Shown here in pieces: positions 1-7,758 of a DNA stretch of 16,427 nucleotides. Made by a program: the position numbers and the translations under genes. The stretch covers positions 1 through 16,427 of the forward strand of contig CAYJGQ010000044.1 of NCBI GenBank assembly GCA_964369885.1, written 5' to 3'. Each line of letters starts with the position of its first letter. The first letter of the stretch is position 1. Below the pieces are notes generated by a model. The model was not told where the DNA came from. It did not search any database and was given only the letters and a program-made list of their open reading frames with translations. Origin of the DNA: Heteroruminococcus sp964369885 (lineage in GTDB: Bacteria; Bacillota; Clostridia; Oscillospirales; Ruminococcaceae).

Positions 1-96
1 GGGGGGGGGCCAACCCCCCCACGGTCTTGGTCTTTCGCGTGAGCGACAGGGGCAAGGCCCCACGGTCTTGGGGTGTATGCAGATATGTGCTATAAA
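1..96. other. GC-rich intergenic stretch after parC with short repeats
   Basis: No gene is seen. The stretch begins with nine G then CCAA then seven C (1-20), able to form a G/C hairpin cut off by the window edge. A 13-bp direct repeat, CCCACGGTCTTGG, occurs at 18-30 and 58-70 (period 40). GGGGC/GCCCC (49-61) and CCCC/GGGG (58-73) are mutually exclusive small hairpins. No stem followed by a T-run is present on the minus strand, so I do not call a terminator for parC, although the hairpins may serve as one. Confidence 0.5.
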
Positions 97-2337
97 TTAA
101 AGCTTGAGTTGCTCGCCAAAATCCTCGGGGCGGGGCAGGCTTCCTGCGGCGGGAAGGTTCTTTGTGCGGTAGCGATGAGGTGTGGCAAGGGTGCCCTCGA
201 CATAACGCACACAGTCCTGAAGCTGCGCATTTTTGGTCAGTGTCATGACCTGCACACCCTGCGTATCACGGGTGGTTTTCTCGGGCACTGCGCCACTGGC
301 AAACAACAGCATACGTCCCGTTGTGGAGCTTAGCAGGTAGTCGTCATCCTGTAAAAGTTGGACAATTGCCACGGTGGGTGACTTGGTGCTATATGCTCCT
401 GTTAGCTTGCGGCGGCGGGTTTTGGTTTGATAGGAGCTCATGGGCACCTTGGCCGCCTTACCGTTTTCAAATACAAACAACATATGACCCTTGTAGTCGT
501 CGGTAATGGCCATATATGCCACCGCTTCGCCCTCATCAAATCCTAATTTTGCAGGGATGTAATCCCCAAGCAGGCTGGCTTTGGTGTCTTCAAACTCGGC
601 GGCCTGCACTGGGTAAACCTGACCCTTATCCGAGAAAAACAGCAGTTGGGTGCTATTTTGCGCCTCGAGGGTCTGCACCACCTCGTCCCCCTCCTTGAGC
701 TTTTGCTCACCACTCATGCGCAGCGACTGGGGGGTGATCTTCTTAAAGTAGCCCTCACGGCTAAAAATAAGATGTACGGGGTAGTCCACCACCTCGGATA
801 CCGTCTCGGCTGTAGCCTTTTCAAACTCGTATAGTATCTCGCTTTGGCGGGGGCGTGCATACTTCTTGCCCACCTCCTCAAGCTCCTTGGTTATGATGGC
901 ATCCACACGGGTCTTGCTCGACAGAATGCTCTCCATATCGGCAATATCCTTCTGTAGCTGATCGGTCTCGGCGGTACGACTTAGTATATACTCCCGATTA
1001 AGGTGGCGAAGTTTTATCTCGGCCACATACTCAGCCTGCTTTTCATCAATGCCAAACCCGATCATCAGGTTGGGCACAACCTCCCTATCCTCTTCGGTTT
1101 CACGCACAATGTGTATGGCCTTATCAATATCCAGCAGTATCTTGGCAAGGCCTCGTAGCAGGTGCAGCCGAGCCTTTTTCTTTTGCAGTTCGTGTGCCAC
1201 ACGACGGCGCACACACTCACGCCTAAAGGCCGTCCACTCCTCCAAAATGCCCTTTACGCCCAGCACCTGTGGGTTGCCACCCACCAAAAGATTAAAGTTG
1301 CAGGAGTAGTTGTCCTCAAGCGGTGTCATGTGAAACAACTTTTGCATAAGTTTGTCGGCATCAACACCACGTTTTAGATCTATGGTGATTTTTAGACCAT
1401 TTAGGTCGGTCTCATCGCGCAGATCGGAAATTTCACGGATTTTGCCCGACTTTACATGCTCAACAATCTTATCCATGACGGCCTCCACCGTGGTGGAGGG
1501 GGGAATTTGGGTGATTTCTATGCATCCACCGGCCTTGTCATAGTTGTAACGGCTACGCACACGCACGCTACCTCTACCGGTTTCATAGATATTGCGCAGT
1601 TCTTGCTCGTTATATAGTATAAGCCCTCCGCCGGCAAAATCGGGGGCAGGCAGGGTACTTAATATATCATGCGTGGGGTCCTTTATGCAGGCCGCCGCAG
1701 TGCGACATACCTCGCTTAGATTAAATGAACATATAGAGCTTGCCATACCCACCGCAATGCCCACATTTGTGTTACAAAGCAGTGTGGGGAAGGTTGTGGG
1801 CAGCAGTGTGGGTTCGGTGGTACTGCTGTCGTAGTTGTCGACAAAATCCACAGTATCCTTGTCAATATCACGAAACAGCTCGGCACATATGCCCTCAAGC
1901 TTTGCCTCGGTGTAACGTGAAGCGGCGTAGGCCATATCGCGCGAATAGGCCTTACCAAAGTTACCCTTGGAGTCGACCAGCGGACAGAGCAGTGCCTCGT
2001 GTCCCCTTGAAAGGCGCACCATGGTTTCATATATGGCCTGATCTCCATGGGGGTTAAGGCGCATAGTTTGCCCCACTATGTTGGCCGATTTTGAGCGCGA
2101 CCCACTAAGTAGCCCCATTTTATACATAGTATAAAGGATTTTGCGGTGTGAGGGCTTAAATCCGTCTATCTCGGGGATGGCTCGGGATACAATAACGCTC
2201 ATGGCGTAGGGCATGTAGTTGCCTGTTAGGGTGTCAACTATGGGCTGTTCGAGCACCACACCGGCATTCTCAATGTAGCCCCCGGAGGTCGGGCGTTTTG
2301 TGGCTGACTTTGCATCTTTTTTGGATTTTGGTGCCAA
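97..2337 (-). CDS. parC: DNA topoisomerase IV subunit A (ParC-like), divergent
   Basis: This is the DNA breakage-reunion subunit of a type IIA topoisomerase; with the ParE encoded just upstream it should form an A2B2 enzyme that decatenates or relaxes DNA. The 746-residue product has the winged-helix/tower core (about 30-500), with the catalytic Tyr142 in AASRYTEAKL, and a C-terminal pinwheel of roughly four blades (about 510-715). No GyrA box (QRRGGKG) is seen, favouring topoisomerase IV over gyrase. The quinolone region reads PHGDQAIYE: Gln100 sits where E. coli ParC has Ser80, and Glu104 matches Glu84. I chose a TTG start because AGAGGTG lies 6 nt upstream of it; the GTG three codons earlier (2346) has no properly spaced site. 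It follows parE by 30 nt and must share its transcript. The gyrase/topo IV distinction rests on motifs and gene pairing only. Confidence 0.88.
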   Translation of the reverse strand: MAPKSKKDAKSATKRPTSGGYIENAGVVLEQPIVDTLTGNYMPYAMSVIVSRAIPEIDGFKPSHRKILYTMYKMGLLSGSRSKSANIVGQTMRLNPHGDQAIYETMVRLSRGHEALLCPLVDSKGNFGKAYSRDMAYAASRYTEAKLEGICAELFRDIDKDTVDFVDNYDSSTTEPTLLPTTFPTLLCNTNVGIAVGMASSICSFNLSEVCRTAAACIKDPTHDILSTLPAPDFAGGGLILYNEQELRNIYETGRGSVRVRSRYNYDKAGGCIEITQIPPSTTVEAVMDKIVEHVKSGKIREISDLRDETDLNGLKITIDLKRGVDADKLMQKLFHMTPLEDNYSCNFNLLVGGNPQVLGVKGILEEWTAFRRECVRRRVAHELQKKKARLHLLRGLAKILLDIDKAIHIVRETEEDREVVPNLMIGFGIDEKQAEYVAEIKLRHLNREYILSRTAETDQLQKDIADMESILSSKTRVDAIITKELEEVGKKYARPRQSEILYEFEKATAETVSEVVDYPVHLIFSREGYFKKITPQSLRMSGEQKLKEGDEVVQTLEAQNSTQLLFFSDKGQVYPVQAAEFEDTKASLLGDYIPAKLGFDEGEAVAYMAITDDYKGHMLFVFENGKAAKVPMSSYQTKTRRRKLTGAYSTKSPTVAIVQLLQDDDYLLSSTTGRMLLFASGAVPEKTTRDTQGVQVMTLTKNAQLQDCVRYVEGTLATPHRYRTKNLPAAGSLPRPEDFGEQLKL

Positions 2338-2343
2338 TATTTT

Positions 2344-2350
2344 CACCTCT
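2344..2350 (-). promoter_or_regulatory. Ribosome binding site deciding the parC TTG start
   Basis: AGAGGTG on the minus strand, 6 nt before TTG at 2337-2335. The in-frame GTG at 2346-2344 is itself the end of this site, so it is unlikely to be the start codon. Confidence 0.6.
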
Positions 2351-2367
2351 TTAGCGGTTGAGTTGTT

Positions 2368-4362
2368 TTAGGATATGTCGGCAAGCTCGAGATAGCTACT
2401 GCCATTTTGAGCGATATACTCCTTGCGTCCTGCAAGATTATCACCCAATAGCAGATCAAACATATCCGAGGTGGCGGCCGCCTCGCAGGGCTGCACCTTA
2501 ATTAGTCGGCGTGTATCGGGGTTCATGGTGGTTAACCACATCATGTCGGGGTCGTTTTCGCCCAATCCTTTTGAGCGCTGTAGGTTGACCTTTTGCCCCT
2601 CAAGTTTTGCCATTATCTTGACCTTTTCGGCATCAGAGTAGGCAAAATAGGTCTTGTCCTTGGCTGTAATTTCATACAGCGGCGACTCGGCAATATACAC
2701 AAAGCCCTCATTTATCAGGGTGGGGGTTAGGCGGTAGAGCATGGTTAGTATAAGTGTGCGAATTTGAAATCCGTCCACGTCGGCATCGGTACAAATTACA
2801 ACCTTGTTCCAGCGCAGTCCGTCAATATCAAAGGAGGACAGCTCCTTATTTGCCTTGCTCTGCACCTCTACACCACACCCAAGCACCTTAATTATGTCGG
2901 TTATTATGTCGTTTTTGAATATCTTGTCGTACTCGGCCTTTAGGCAGTTTAGTATCTTGCCACGCACCGGAATAATGGCCTGGAAGTCGGCATCTCGCCC
3001 CATTTTGCAGGAGCCCATTGCCGAATCACCCTCCACGATGTATATCTCGCGTCGACCCACATCTTTTGTGCGGCAGTCTACAAATTTTTGTACCCTGTTT
3101 GAAATATCAATGGTGCCGGCAAGCTTTTTCTTTAGGTTTAGTCGGGTTTTCTCGGAGGTTTCACGACTGCGCTTATTTACCAACACCTGCTCGGCAATGC
3201 GCAGGGCATCGTCGGGATTCTCGATAAAATACACCTCTAAGTTATGCTTTAAAAAGTCGGTCATGCAGTCGTAGACAAATTTATTGGTTATACTCTTTTT
3301 TGTCTGATTCTCGTAAGAGGTTTGGGTCGAAAAGTTGGAGGAAACAAATACCAAACAGTCCTCCACATCCTGGTATGTTATTTTACTCTCGTTTTTTAGG
3401 TAGCGCCCCCCCTGCTTTAGGTAGGCGTCAATTTGCGACACCATGGCCTGCCGCAGTGCCTTTTCGGGACTTCCGCCATGCTCAAGGTAGCTCGAGTTGT
3501 GGTAGTGCTCGGTAAAATTCAGGCGGTTGGAAAAACATACCGCCATACTAAGCTTAACCTTGTAGTCCCCTCTGTCGGCACGGTCGCGTCCCACACGCTC
3601 GCCCTGCCAAAACTGCACAGGTGTCATTGGTTCTGGGCAACGCTCGGCCAGGTAGTCCACAAGCCCGTTTTGATAACAAAACTGCTCCTCTGCAAACCCA
3701 CTCTCCTGCTGTATGCGCAAAACAAAGGTCAGCCCTGCATTAACCACGGCCTGACGCTTTAGTATATCACGATAGTAGTCGGCCGGAATATCAATGTCGG
3801 TAAAAACCTCAAGGTCGGGCTTCCATCTGATTTTCGAGCCGGTTTTCTTGCGCTTGGTAGGCGCTTTTGTAAGCTCGTTTTGAAGTTCCTGGGTGGGGTC
3901 ACCCTTCTCAAAGCGCAGGTTGTACACAAAGCCGTCGCGGTAAACCTCAACATCCATATACTCCGAAGCATACTGTGTGGCACAAAGTCCAAGGCCGTTA
4001 AGCCCCAAGGAATACTCGTAGCTCTCGCCGCCTTCGTTGTTGTATTTACCGCCGGCGTACAGCTCGCAAAACACCAGCTCCCAGTTGTATTTTTCTTCCT
4101 TTGTATTGTAATCCACCGGTATGCCACGGCCAAAATCTTCTACCTCAACCGAGTGATCTTTATACACTGTCACATGTATTTGGTCTCCGTGCCCCTCTCG
4201 GGCCTCGTCAATTGAGTTTGATAATATCTCAAATACCGAGTGTTCACACCCCTCAAGTCCATCTGAGCCGAATATAACACCGGGGCGTTTGCGCACTCGG
4301 TCGGCACCCTTTAGTGAGGTGATACTCTCATTTGAATAGGCAGGCTTTGTTTTTTTTGCCAT
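2368..4362 (-). CDS. parE: DNA topoisomerase IV subunit B (ParE-like)
   Basis: This is the ATPase/TOPRIM subunit of the type IIA topoisomerase whose partner is the ParC encoded next. The 664-residue product shows the GHKL ATPase: EILSNSIDEA (Glu45 as catalytic base, Asn49 for Mg), VEDFGRGIPV (Asp76), GGKY and the GLNGLGL lid. The transducer domain follows. The TOPRIM domain has EGDSA (Glu444) and TDADVDG (Asp526, Asp528, Asp530), then QRSKGLGE and the ParE-type C-terminus TTMNPDTRRL. The usual EGDSAGGSAKQ is altered to EGDSAMGSCKM here. The ATG at 4362 has GGAGGA 5 nt upstream, so the longer ORF from 4404 is not used. Length is normal for ParE (about 630-660) and lacks the insertion of long gyrase B proteins. 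A consensus sigma-A promoter lies at 4443-4471. Assigning it to topo IV rather than a second gyrase is inference. Confidence 0.9.
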   Translation of the reverse strand: MAKKTKPAYSNESITSLKGADRVRKRPGVIFGSDGLEGCEHSVFEILSNSIDEAREGHGDQIHVTVYKDHSVEVEDFGRGIPVDYNTKEEKYNWELVFCELYAGGKYNNEGGESYEYSLGLNGLGLCATQYASEYMDVEVYRDGFVYNLRFEKGDPTQELQNELTKAPTKRKKTGSKIRWKPDLEVFTDIDIPADYYRDILKRQAVVNAGLTFVLRIQQESGFAEEQFCYQNGLVDYLAERCPEPMTPVQFWQGERVGRDRADRGDYKVKLSMAVCFSNRLNFTEHYHNSSYLEHGGSPEKALRQAMVSQIDAYLKQGGRYLKNESKITYQDVEDCLVFVSSNFSTQTSYENQTKKSITNKFVYDCMTDFLKHNLEVYFIENPDDALRIAEQVLVNKRSRETSEKTRLNLKKKLAGTIDISNRVQKFVDCRTKDVGRREIYIVEGDSAMGSCKMGRDADFQAIIPVRGKILNCLKAEYDKIFKNDIITDIIKVLGCGVEVQSKANKELSSFDIDGLRWNKVVICTDADVDGFQIRTLILTMLYRLTPTLINEGFVYIAESPLYEITAKDKTYFAYSDAEKVKIMAKLEGQKVNLQRSKGLGENDPDMMWLTTMNPDTRRLIKVQPCEAAATSDMFDLLLGDNLAGRKEYIAQNGSSYLELADIS

Positions 4363-4401
4363 ACTTGTCCTCCGCATAAATCCAATATATTCACAGTTAA
4401 A

Positions 4402-4422
4402 CACCCGTCCGGCGGACAGGTG
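4402..4422 (-). promoter_or_regulatory. Perfect stem-loop in the parE 5' leader
   Basis: The minus strand folds into nine pairs (one G-U) around a 3-nt GCC loop, CACCTGTCC/GGACGGGTG, extendable by one A-U pair. It lies about 40 nt upstream of the parE start and downstream of the predicted transcription start (about 4436). Only TTTAA follows, so it is not a clear terminator; it could be an attenuator, an mRNA-stabilising 5' hairpin or a protein site. Confidence 0.5.
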
Positions 4423-4442
4423 TGCTTAAATCCATATGCTCC

Positions 4443-4471
4443 ATTAAACGATATTTAGGGCTTATTGTCAA
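4443..4471 (-). promoter_or_regulatory. Sigma-A promoter for parE-parC
   Basis: TTGACA (4471-4466), a 17-nt spacer and TTTAAT (4448-4443), matching consensus at 6/6 and 5/6. Predicted start is near 4436, giving a leader of about 75 nt with a hairpin. Confidence 0.75.
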
Positions 4472-4483
4472 GGGTAGTGGGCC

Positions 4484-4514
4484 ACGACTTTCCTATTAGG
4501 CAGGCAATAGTCGT
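4484..4514. repeat. Inverted repeat upstream of the parE -35 box
   Basis: ACGACT (4484-4489) pairs with AGTCGT (4509-4514), with an alternative inner pair CTATT (4493-4497)/AATAG (4506-4510). It ends 13 bp upstream of the -35 hexamer, where activator or repressor sites often lie. It could also be chance in AT-rich DNA. Confidence 0.3.
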
Positions 4515-4601
4515 CTATTTGTGCAAAATGTCATCAAAAATATATTTCCCAAAACGCGCTGAAATTTACCACCATAACCCTTAAAGCTCTAAACAAACAA
4601 T

Positions 4602-4639
4602 AAAAGGCCCACCTACAATATTTTGCAGGTAGGTCTTTT
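4602..4639 (-). terminator. Rho-independent terminator of the chemoreceptor gene
   Basis: On the minus strand CCTACCTGCAA and TTGTAGGTGGG form an 11-bp stem around AATA, extended past one mismatch by AAAAG/CTTTT, then T-rich sequence (TTTTATTGTTTG). Two positions pair only as G-U on the minus strand and would be A-C mismatches on the plus strand, so the minus-strand RNA is the selected form. It begins 13 nt after the stop codon. Confidence 0.85.
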
Positions 4640-4651
4640 GTTTGTTTTACT

Positions 4652-6349
4652 TTATTTATCCCTAAACTTAAACATTGCAAGTCGGGAATAAAGTTCATCC
4701 GAAAGATTGGACAGTTGACTGCTGGCCGTGGCGCTTTCCTGAGCTGTGCCGGAATTTGAGTGCACAACGTCGGCAATTTGGCCAATGCCTGTGTTGATTT
4801 GGTCCACAGCCAAAACCTGCAGGGTGGCCGAAGAACCTATTTCCTCCATCAGGCTGTTAATTTTATCGGTGCTTTCCACCACCGCAGTAAGCGATTCGGA
4901 AGTATTGCCCAGAATAAGCGTACCCTCCTGCACCGCCTTGCTGGTCTGCTCTATTAGCTCGGCGGTCATGCGGGCGGCCTCGGCCGATTTTCCCGCAAAG
5001 GTTCGCACCTCGTCGGCCACCACAGCAAATCCCTTGCCGTACTGCCCTGCTCTGGCCGCCTCAACTGCGGCATTAAGCGCCAAAATATTGGTCTGGAAGG
5101 CGATGTCGTCTATGGTCTTTACTATGTTTTGAATTTCGTTTGCCTTGTTGTTTATGTGATTCATAGCCCTGGTCATTTCGTTCATATGATGACTACTACG
5201 GCTCACATTTTCACGAGCAATGTTACTTTGTTCATTTACGGTTTCAAAGTGTTGTGCCGTAATCTTCATCTGGCCGGTTATGTCCTCCATGGTGGCCGAC
5301 AACTGCTCTATTGAGGCCGCCTGCTGTACCGATCCGCTGGCCAAGGTCTGTGCTCCGCCCGAAATCTGTACCGAGCTTTGGCGCAGTAACCCTGAGGTTT
5401 TTTCAATATCCGACATTACATCGTTCATGGTGGTTACCAGATGCTCAAACCCATAACGAAGTTTTTCAAAGTCACCCACATAATTGCAGTTTAGCTTTAC
5501 CCTCAAATCGCCCTCCGACAGCATTTTAAGGGTGTCGCCTATTTCCTCTATGTACTGCTGTAGGTTGTCCACCGTAACGCTAAACGCATCCGAGAGCTGG
5601 CCCACCTCATCATTGCTACCGGTCTGAACAACATGATGAAACTCACCATTTGAAAGTGACTGTGCCACCTCGGTAATATGCTTTATGGGCTCTACCATTT
5701 TTTTCGAAATAATTATAACGCAGGCCACACCCACACAAAGCAACACCACCACTGCTATTGCTATGGCAAATATGGTTGCACTATTACCGGCGTTTATTAT
5801 AGTTTCGACATCATCAAGCGCAATACCCACAAAATATATGCCTATTACCTCCCCATCCTGCATAATGGGTTCGTAGGCTGTAAAGTAACTTCCGTCCAGA
5901 ATTTGTGCAGAGCCATAATAACTGCTACCCTGCGATATTCGGGCATAGGCCTCTCCGCTTGGGTCAAGATTTGTGTTAAGGGCCAAATTGCCCTGAGAGT
6001 CGGTAACGGTGGTAAGAATGCGGGTGTATTCTTCCCCTTGTTTTGCAAAAACCGTTGCCACCATGCCGTTGTTTTGTGCAAAATTATTTAGGTACTCGTC
6101 CCGTCCCTCAATACTCTCTCCCTCACTGTCAACCAGCATTCCATCATCTGACGAAAGTTCCCCAAATTGTTCATTTAGGTATAGGCGCAGCATTTGGGTG
6201 GAGCTTTTTAGGGTGTCTGTAAATGTGGTAACCACCATATCCTCAGCCGTTTTGTTGGCCTGAAAAACAGCAATCAACCCAATTCCCACCGTTATAAGAA
6301 GTATTAATGTACTAAATGTAACAATAAGCTTTAACTGGATACTTTTCAT
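4652..6349 (-). CDS. Methyl-accepting chemotaxis protein with Cache sensor
   Basis: This is a transmembrane chemoreceptor controlling CheA/CheW in the cytoplasm. The 565-residue product has TM1 (about 9-30), an extracellular single-Cache-like sensor (about 35-185, with YFTAYEPI...GEVIGIYFVGI), TM2 (about 192-215), a HAMP domain (about 216-268), a second HAMP-like unit (about 272-312, SEGDLRVKL...GDFEKL) and a long signalling coiled coil. The hairpin tip IDDIAFQTNILALNAAVEAARAGQYGKGFAVVADEVR (about 413-449, given here in full only as its key blocks QTN, NAAVEAARAG and GFAVVADEVR) binds CheA/CheW. No C-terminal CheR-tethering pentapeptide is present. The start at 6349 has GAGGTG upstream and gives a proper positively charged N-terminus; the nine-residue longer form is less likely. 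The ligand cannot be told from sequence; small organic acids are common for this sensor class. Confidence 0.93.
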   Translation of the reverse strand: MKSIQLKLIVTFSTLILLITVGIGLIAVFQANKTAEDMVVTTFTDTLKSSTQMLRLYLNEQFGELSSDDGMLVDSEGESIEGRDEYLNNFAQNNGMVATVFAKQGEEYTRILTTVTDSQGNLALNTNLDPSGEAYARISQGSSYYGSAQILDGSYFTAYEPIMQDGEVIGIYFVGIALDDVETIINAGNSATIFAIAIAVVVLLCVGVACVIIISKKMVEPIKHITEVAQSLSNGEFHHVVQTGSNDEVGQLSDAFSVTVDNLQQYIEEIGDTLKMLSEGDLRVKLNCNYVGDFEKLRYGFEHLVTTMNDVMSDIEKTSGLLRQSSVQISGGAQTLASGSVQQAASIEQLSATMEDITGQMKITAQHFETVNEQSNIARENVSRSSHHMNEMTRAMNHINNKANEIQNIVKTIDDIAFQTNILALNAAVEAARAGQYGKGFAVVADEVRTFAGKSAEAARMTAELIEQTSKAVQEGTLILGNTSESLTAVVESTDKINSLMEEIGSSATLQVLAVDQINTGIGQIADVVHSNSGTAQESATASSQLSNLSDELYSRLAMFKFRDK

Positions 6350-6438
6350 ACTACACCTCATTAATTTGTAGGTCACATAGTTTCACACTTAATTATCGAC
6401 TAATTGGAGCAAGAAAGTAAGCCTATTAATCATAAAAG

Positions 6439-6467
6439 TATCTAATTTTGAAAAAATTATCTAATTC
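6439..6467. repeat. Direct repeat TATCTAATT with 20-bp period
   Basis: TATCTAATT occurs at 6439-6447 and 6459-6467, two helical turns apart, in the leader region upstream of the chemoreceptor. The spacing would place two bound subunits on one DNA face. The sequence is very AT-rich, so the match may be chance. Confidence 0.3.
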
Positions 6468-6485
6468 ATTCCAACCATTGATAGC

Positions 6486-6512
6486 TTTTAGGCCTAATAC
6501 CCATTTACTTTA
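6486..6512 (-). promoter_or_regulatory. Candidate sigma-D (motility) promoter for the chemoreceptor
   Basis: On the minus strand TAAA (6512-6509), exactly 15 nt, then GCCTAAAA (6493-6486), against the Bacillus/Clostridia SigD pattern TAAA-N15-GCCGATAA (-10 at 6/8). This would start RNA near 6479, with a leader of about 130 nt. It is the best candidate I found in the 190-nt gap after the GGDEF gene. Confidence 0.35.
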
Positions 6513-6539
6513 GCAGGTTTTGCATTGCACAACAAAAAA

Positions 6540-7757
6540 CTATACCCCTGTGTTTTTGCGTTCCAAATTTTTACTTCGCTTAAAGGCATACATTTCGTTG
6601 TCAACGCTTTCAATAAGTTCATCACAGCTCAGTGTGTTTGTTTTATCAACCTGCCGCAGCCCATAGCTTATGGATGTTTTGTAGGCCTTTGCGTGGGTTT
6701 GGCTGAGGTTTTTTACAAGGTCATAGCAAACCTTCGTCCTATTTTCAACCGAATCCTCACTCTGGGTACTTCCAACAATCAAAAACTCATCTCCGCCTAT
6801 GCGGGCTATGGTGTCATTTCCAAATATATTCTTTATTTGGTGGGAGACGGTTTTAATGTACCAGTCCCCCTCCTCATGACCAAACCTATCATTTACATAT
6901 TTAAGGCCATCTAAGTCTATATATATTATATAGCCCTCACGCTTTTGCTCCAACATTTGGGACAGTTTTTCCATGGCCACACTTCTTACAAAAAAATCAG
7001 TAAAGTAGTCGGTTTTGGCCTGATCTTCCAGCTTTTTTATGGTAAGGCTCTCGGCATTGATTTCCTGCGTGGTGTCCACATATGTAATTGATGCTTTTTT
7101 AAGCTTTGAGTATATAAACACAATTATCATAATTACCACAAAGCAAACATGGCTAAGGGCCCCTATTTTAATTTGATATACAGCATCAAAGTTTGGAATA
7201 TTTGTTTTTGAGTATAGCGTGTTTATGGATATAAACTGATTAATACATACAGCCGACAGCAGCACACAGGATAATTTCAGGCTGGTGGCATCGGCAAATA
7301 AAAACTTTACCACACGAGATATAAGCACCCTGCTGCTCATCAAAATATATGGTGTTAATATGCCACATGTTAGGATTGTAACGAGAAGTCTATTGTTTAA
7401 GTCGGCCATGACTGCGGTCACAGCCTGTCCACTCATTAAGGCCATAACCCCTATTATCACCACTCTGGTGCCAAAAAAGTTAATTGTAAAGCACATCAGT
7501 GCCGCCACTGTGTTGGTCCAGGACTGCTTAAAGACATAGCGTATCTCAATACCGAGCACCAAAAAGTAAAGTGCCATAAAAATGCTTTCAAACTGAAACT
7601 CCACTATGTATACAGGCAGGTAAATAATAAAACTATTTACAAGCATTAGTATTATTAGAGTTGGGAGTTTTGCATTTGGTATTCCGTATATTCTTGACAA
7701 ATAATAAAATACACAGAACATATACGCAATGTATGTAACCACTGTTACTACCGGCAT
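6540..7757 (-). CDS. Membrane diguanylate cyclase (GGDEF), second of a tandem pair
   Basis: Predicted to make c-di-GMP from two GTP at the membrane. The 405-residue product has about seven hydrophobic segments in residues 2-220 with no recognised sensor name, a short linker, then a GGDEF domain (about 240-400). IDLDGLKYVNDRFGH supplies the metal and base contacts and the active-site loop GGDEF (321-325) is intact. The place of the RxxD inhibitory site is F312-G-N-D315, so product inhibition through this site is probably lost. The usual DxLTGLYNRR entry motif is degraded to DYFTDFFVR. The ATG at 7757 has GGAGG 5 nt upstream and sits 1 nt after the stop of the preceding cyclase (TAG-T-ATG), so translation is probably coupled. 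The ORF could be extended to an in-frame GTG at 7769, which I reject. Confidence 0.9.
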   Translation of the reverse strand: MPVVTVVTYIAYMFCVFYYLSRIYGIPNAKLPTLIILMLVNSFIIYLPVYIVEFQFESIFMALYFLVLGIEIRYVFKQSWTNTVAALMCFTINFFGTRVVIIGVMALMSGQAVTAVMADLNNRLLVTILTCGILTPYILMSSRVLISRVVKFLFADATSLKLSCVLLSAVCINQFISINTLYSKTNIPNFDAVYQIKIGALSHVCFVVIMIIVFIYSKLKKASITYVDTTQEINAESLTIKKLEDQAKTDYFTDFFVRSVAMEKLSQMLEQKREGYIIYIDLDGLKYVNDRFGHEEGDWYIKTVSHQIKNIFGNDTIARIGGDEFLIVGSTQSEDSVENRTKVCYDLVKNLSQTHAKAYKTSISYGLRQVDKTNTLSCDELIESVDNEMYAFKRSKNLERKNTGV

Positions 7758-7758
7758 A

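Noticed and set aside
2804..3274. Plus-strand ORF of 156 codons inside parE
   Set aside because: Antisense to the conserved TOPRIM region; a shadow of coding constraint on the minus strand.
4360..4404. Upstream start of parE at 4404
   Set aside because: The ATG at 4362 has GGAGGA at ideal spacing and begins a conserved MAKK N-terminus; the longer start has no such site and overlaps the leader hairpin.
6377..6539. c-di-GMP riboswitch before the chemoreceptor
   Set aside because: The context invited it and GCAAAACC is present, but the GACGCAAAG core and the tetraloop-receptor elements of the c-di-GMP-I class are absent.
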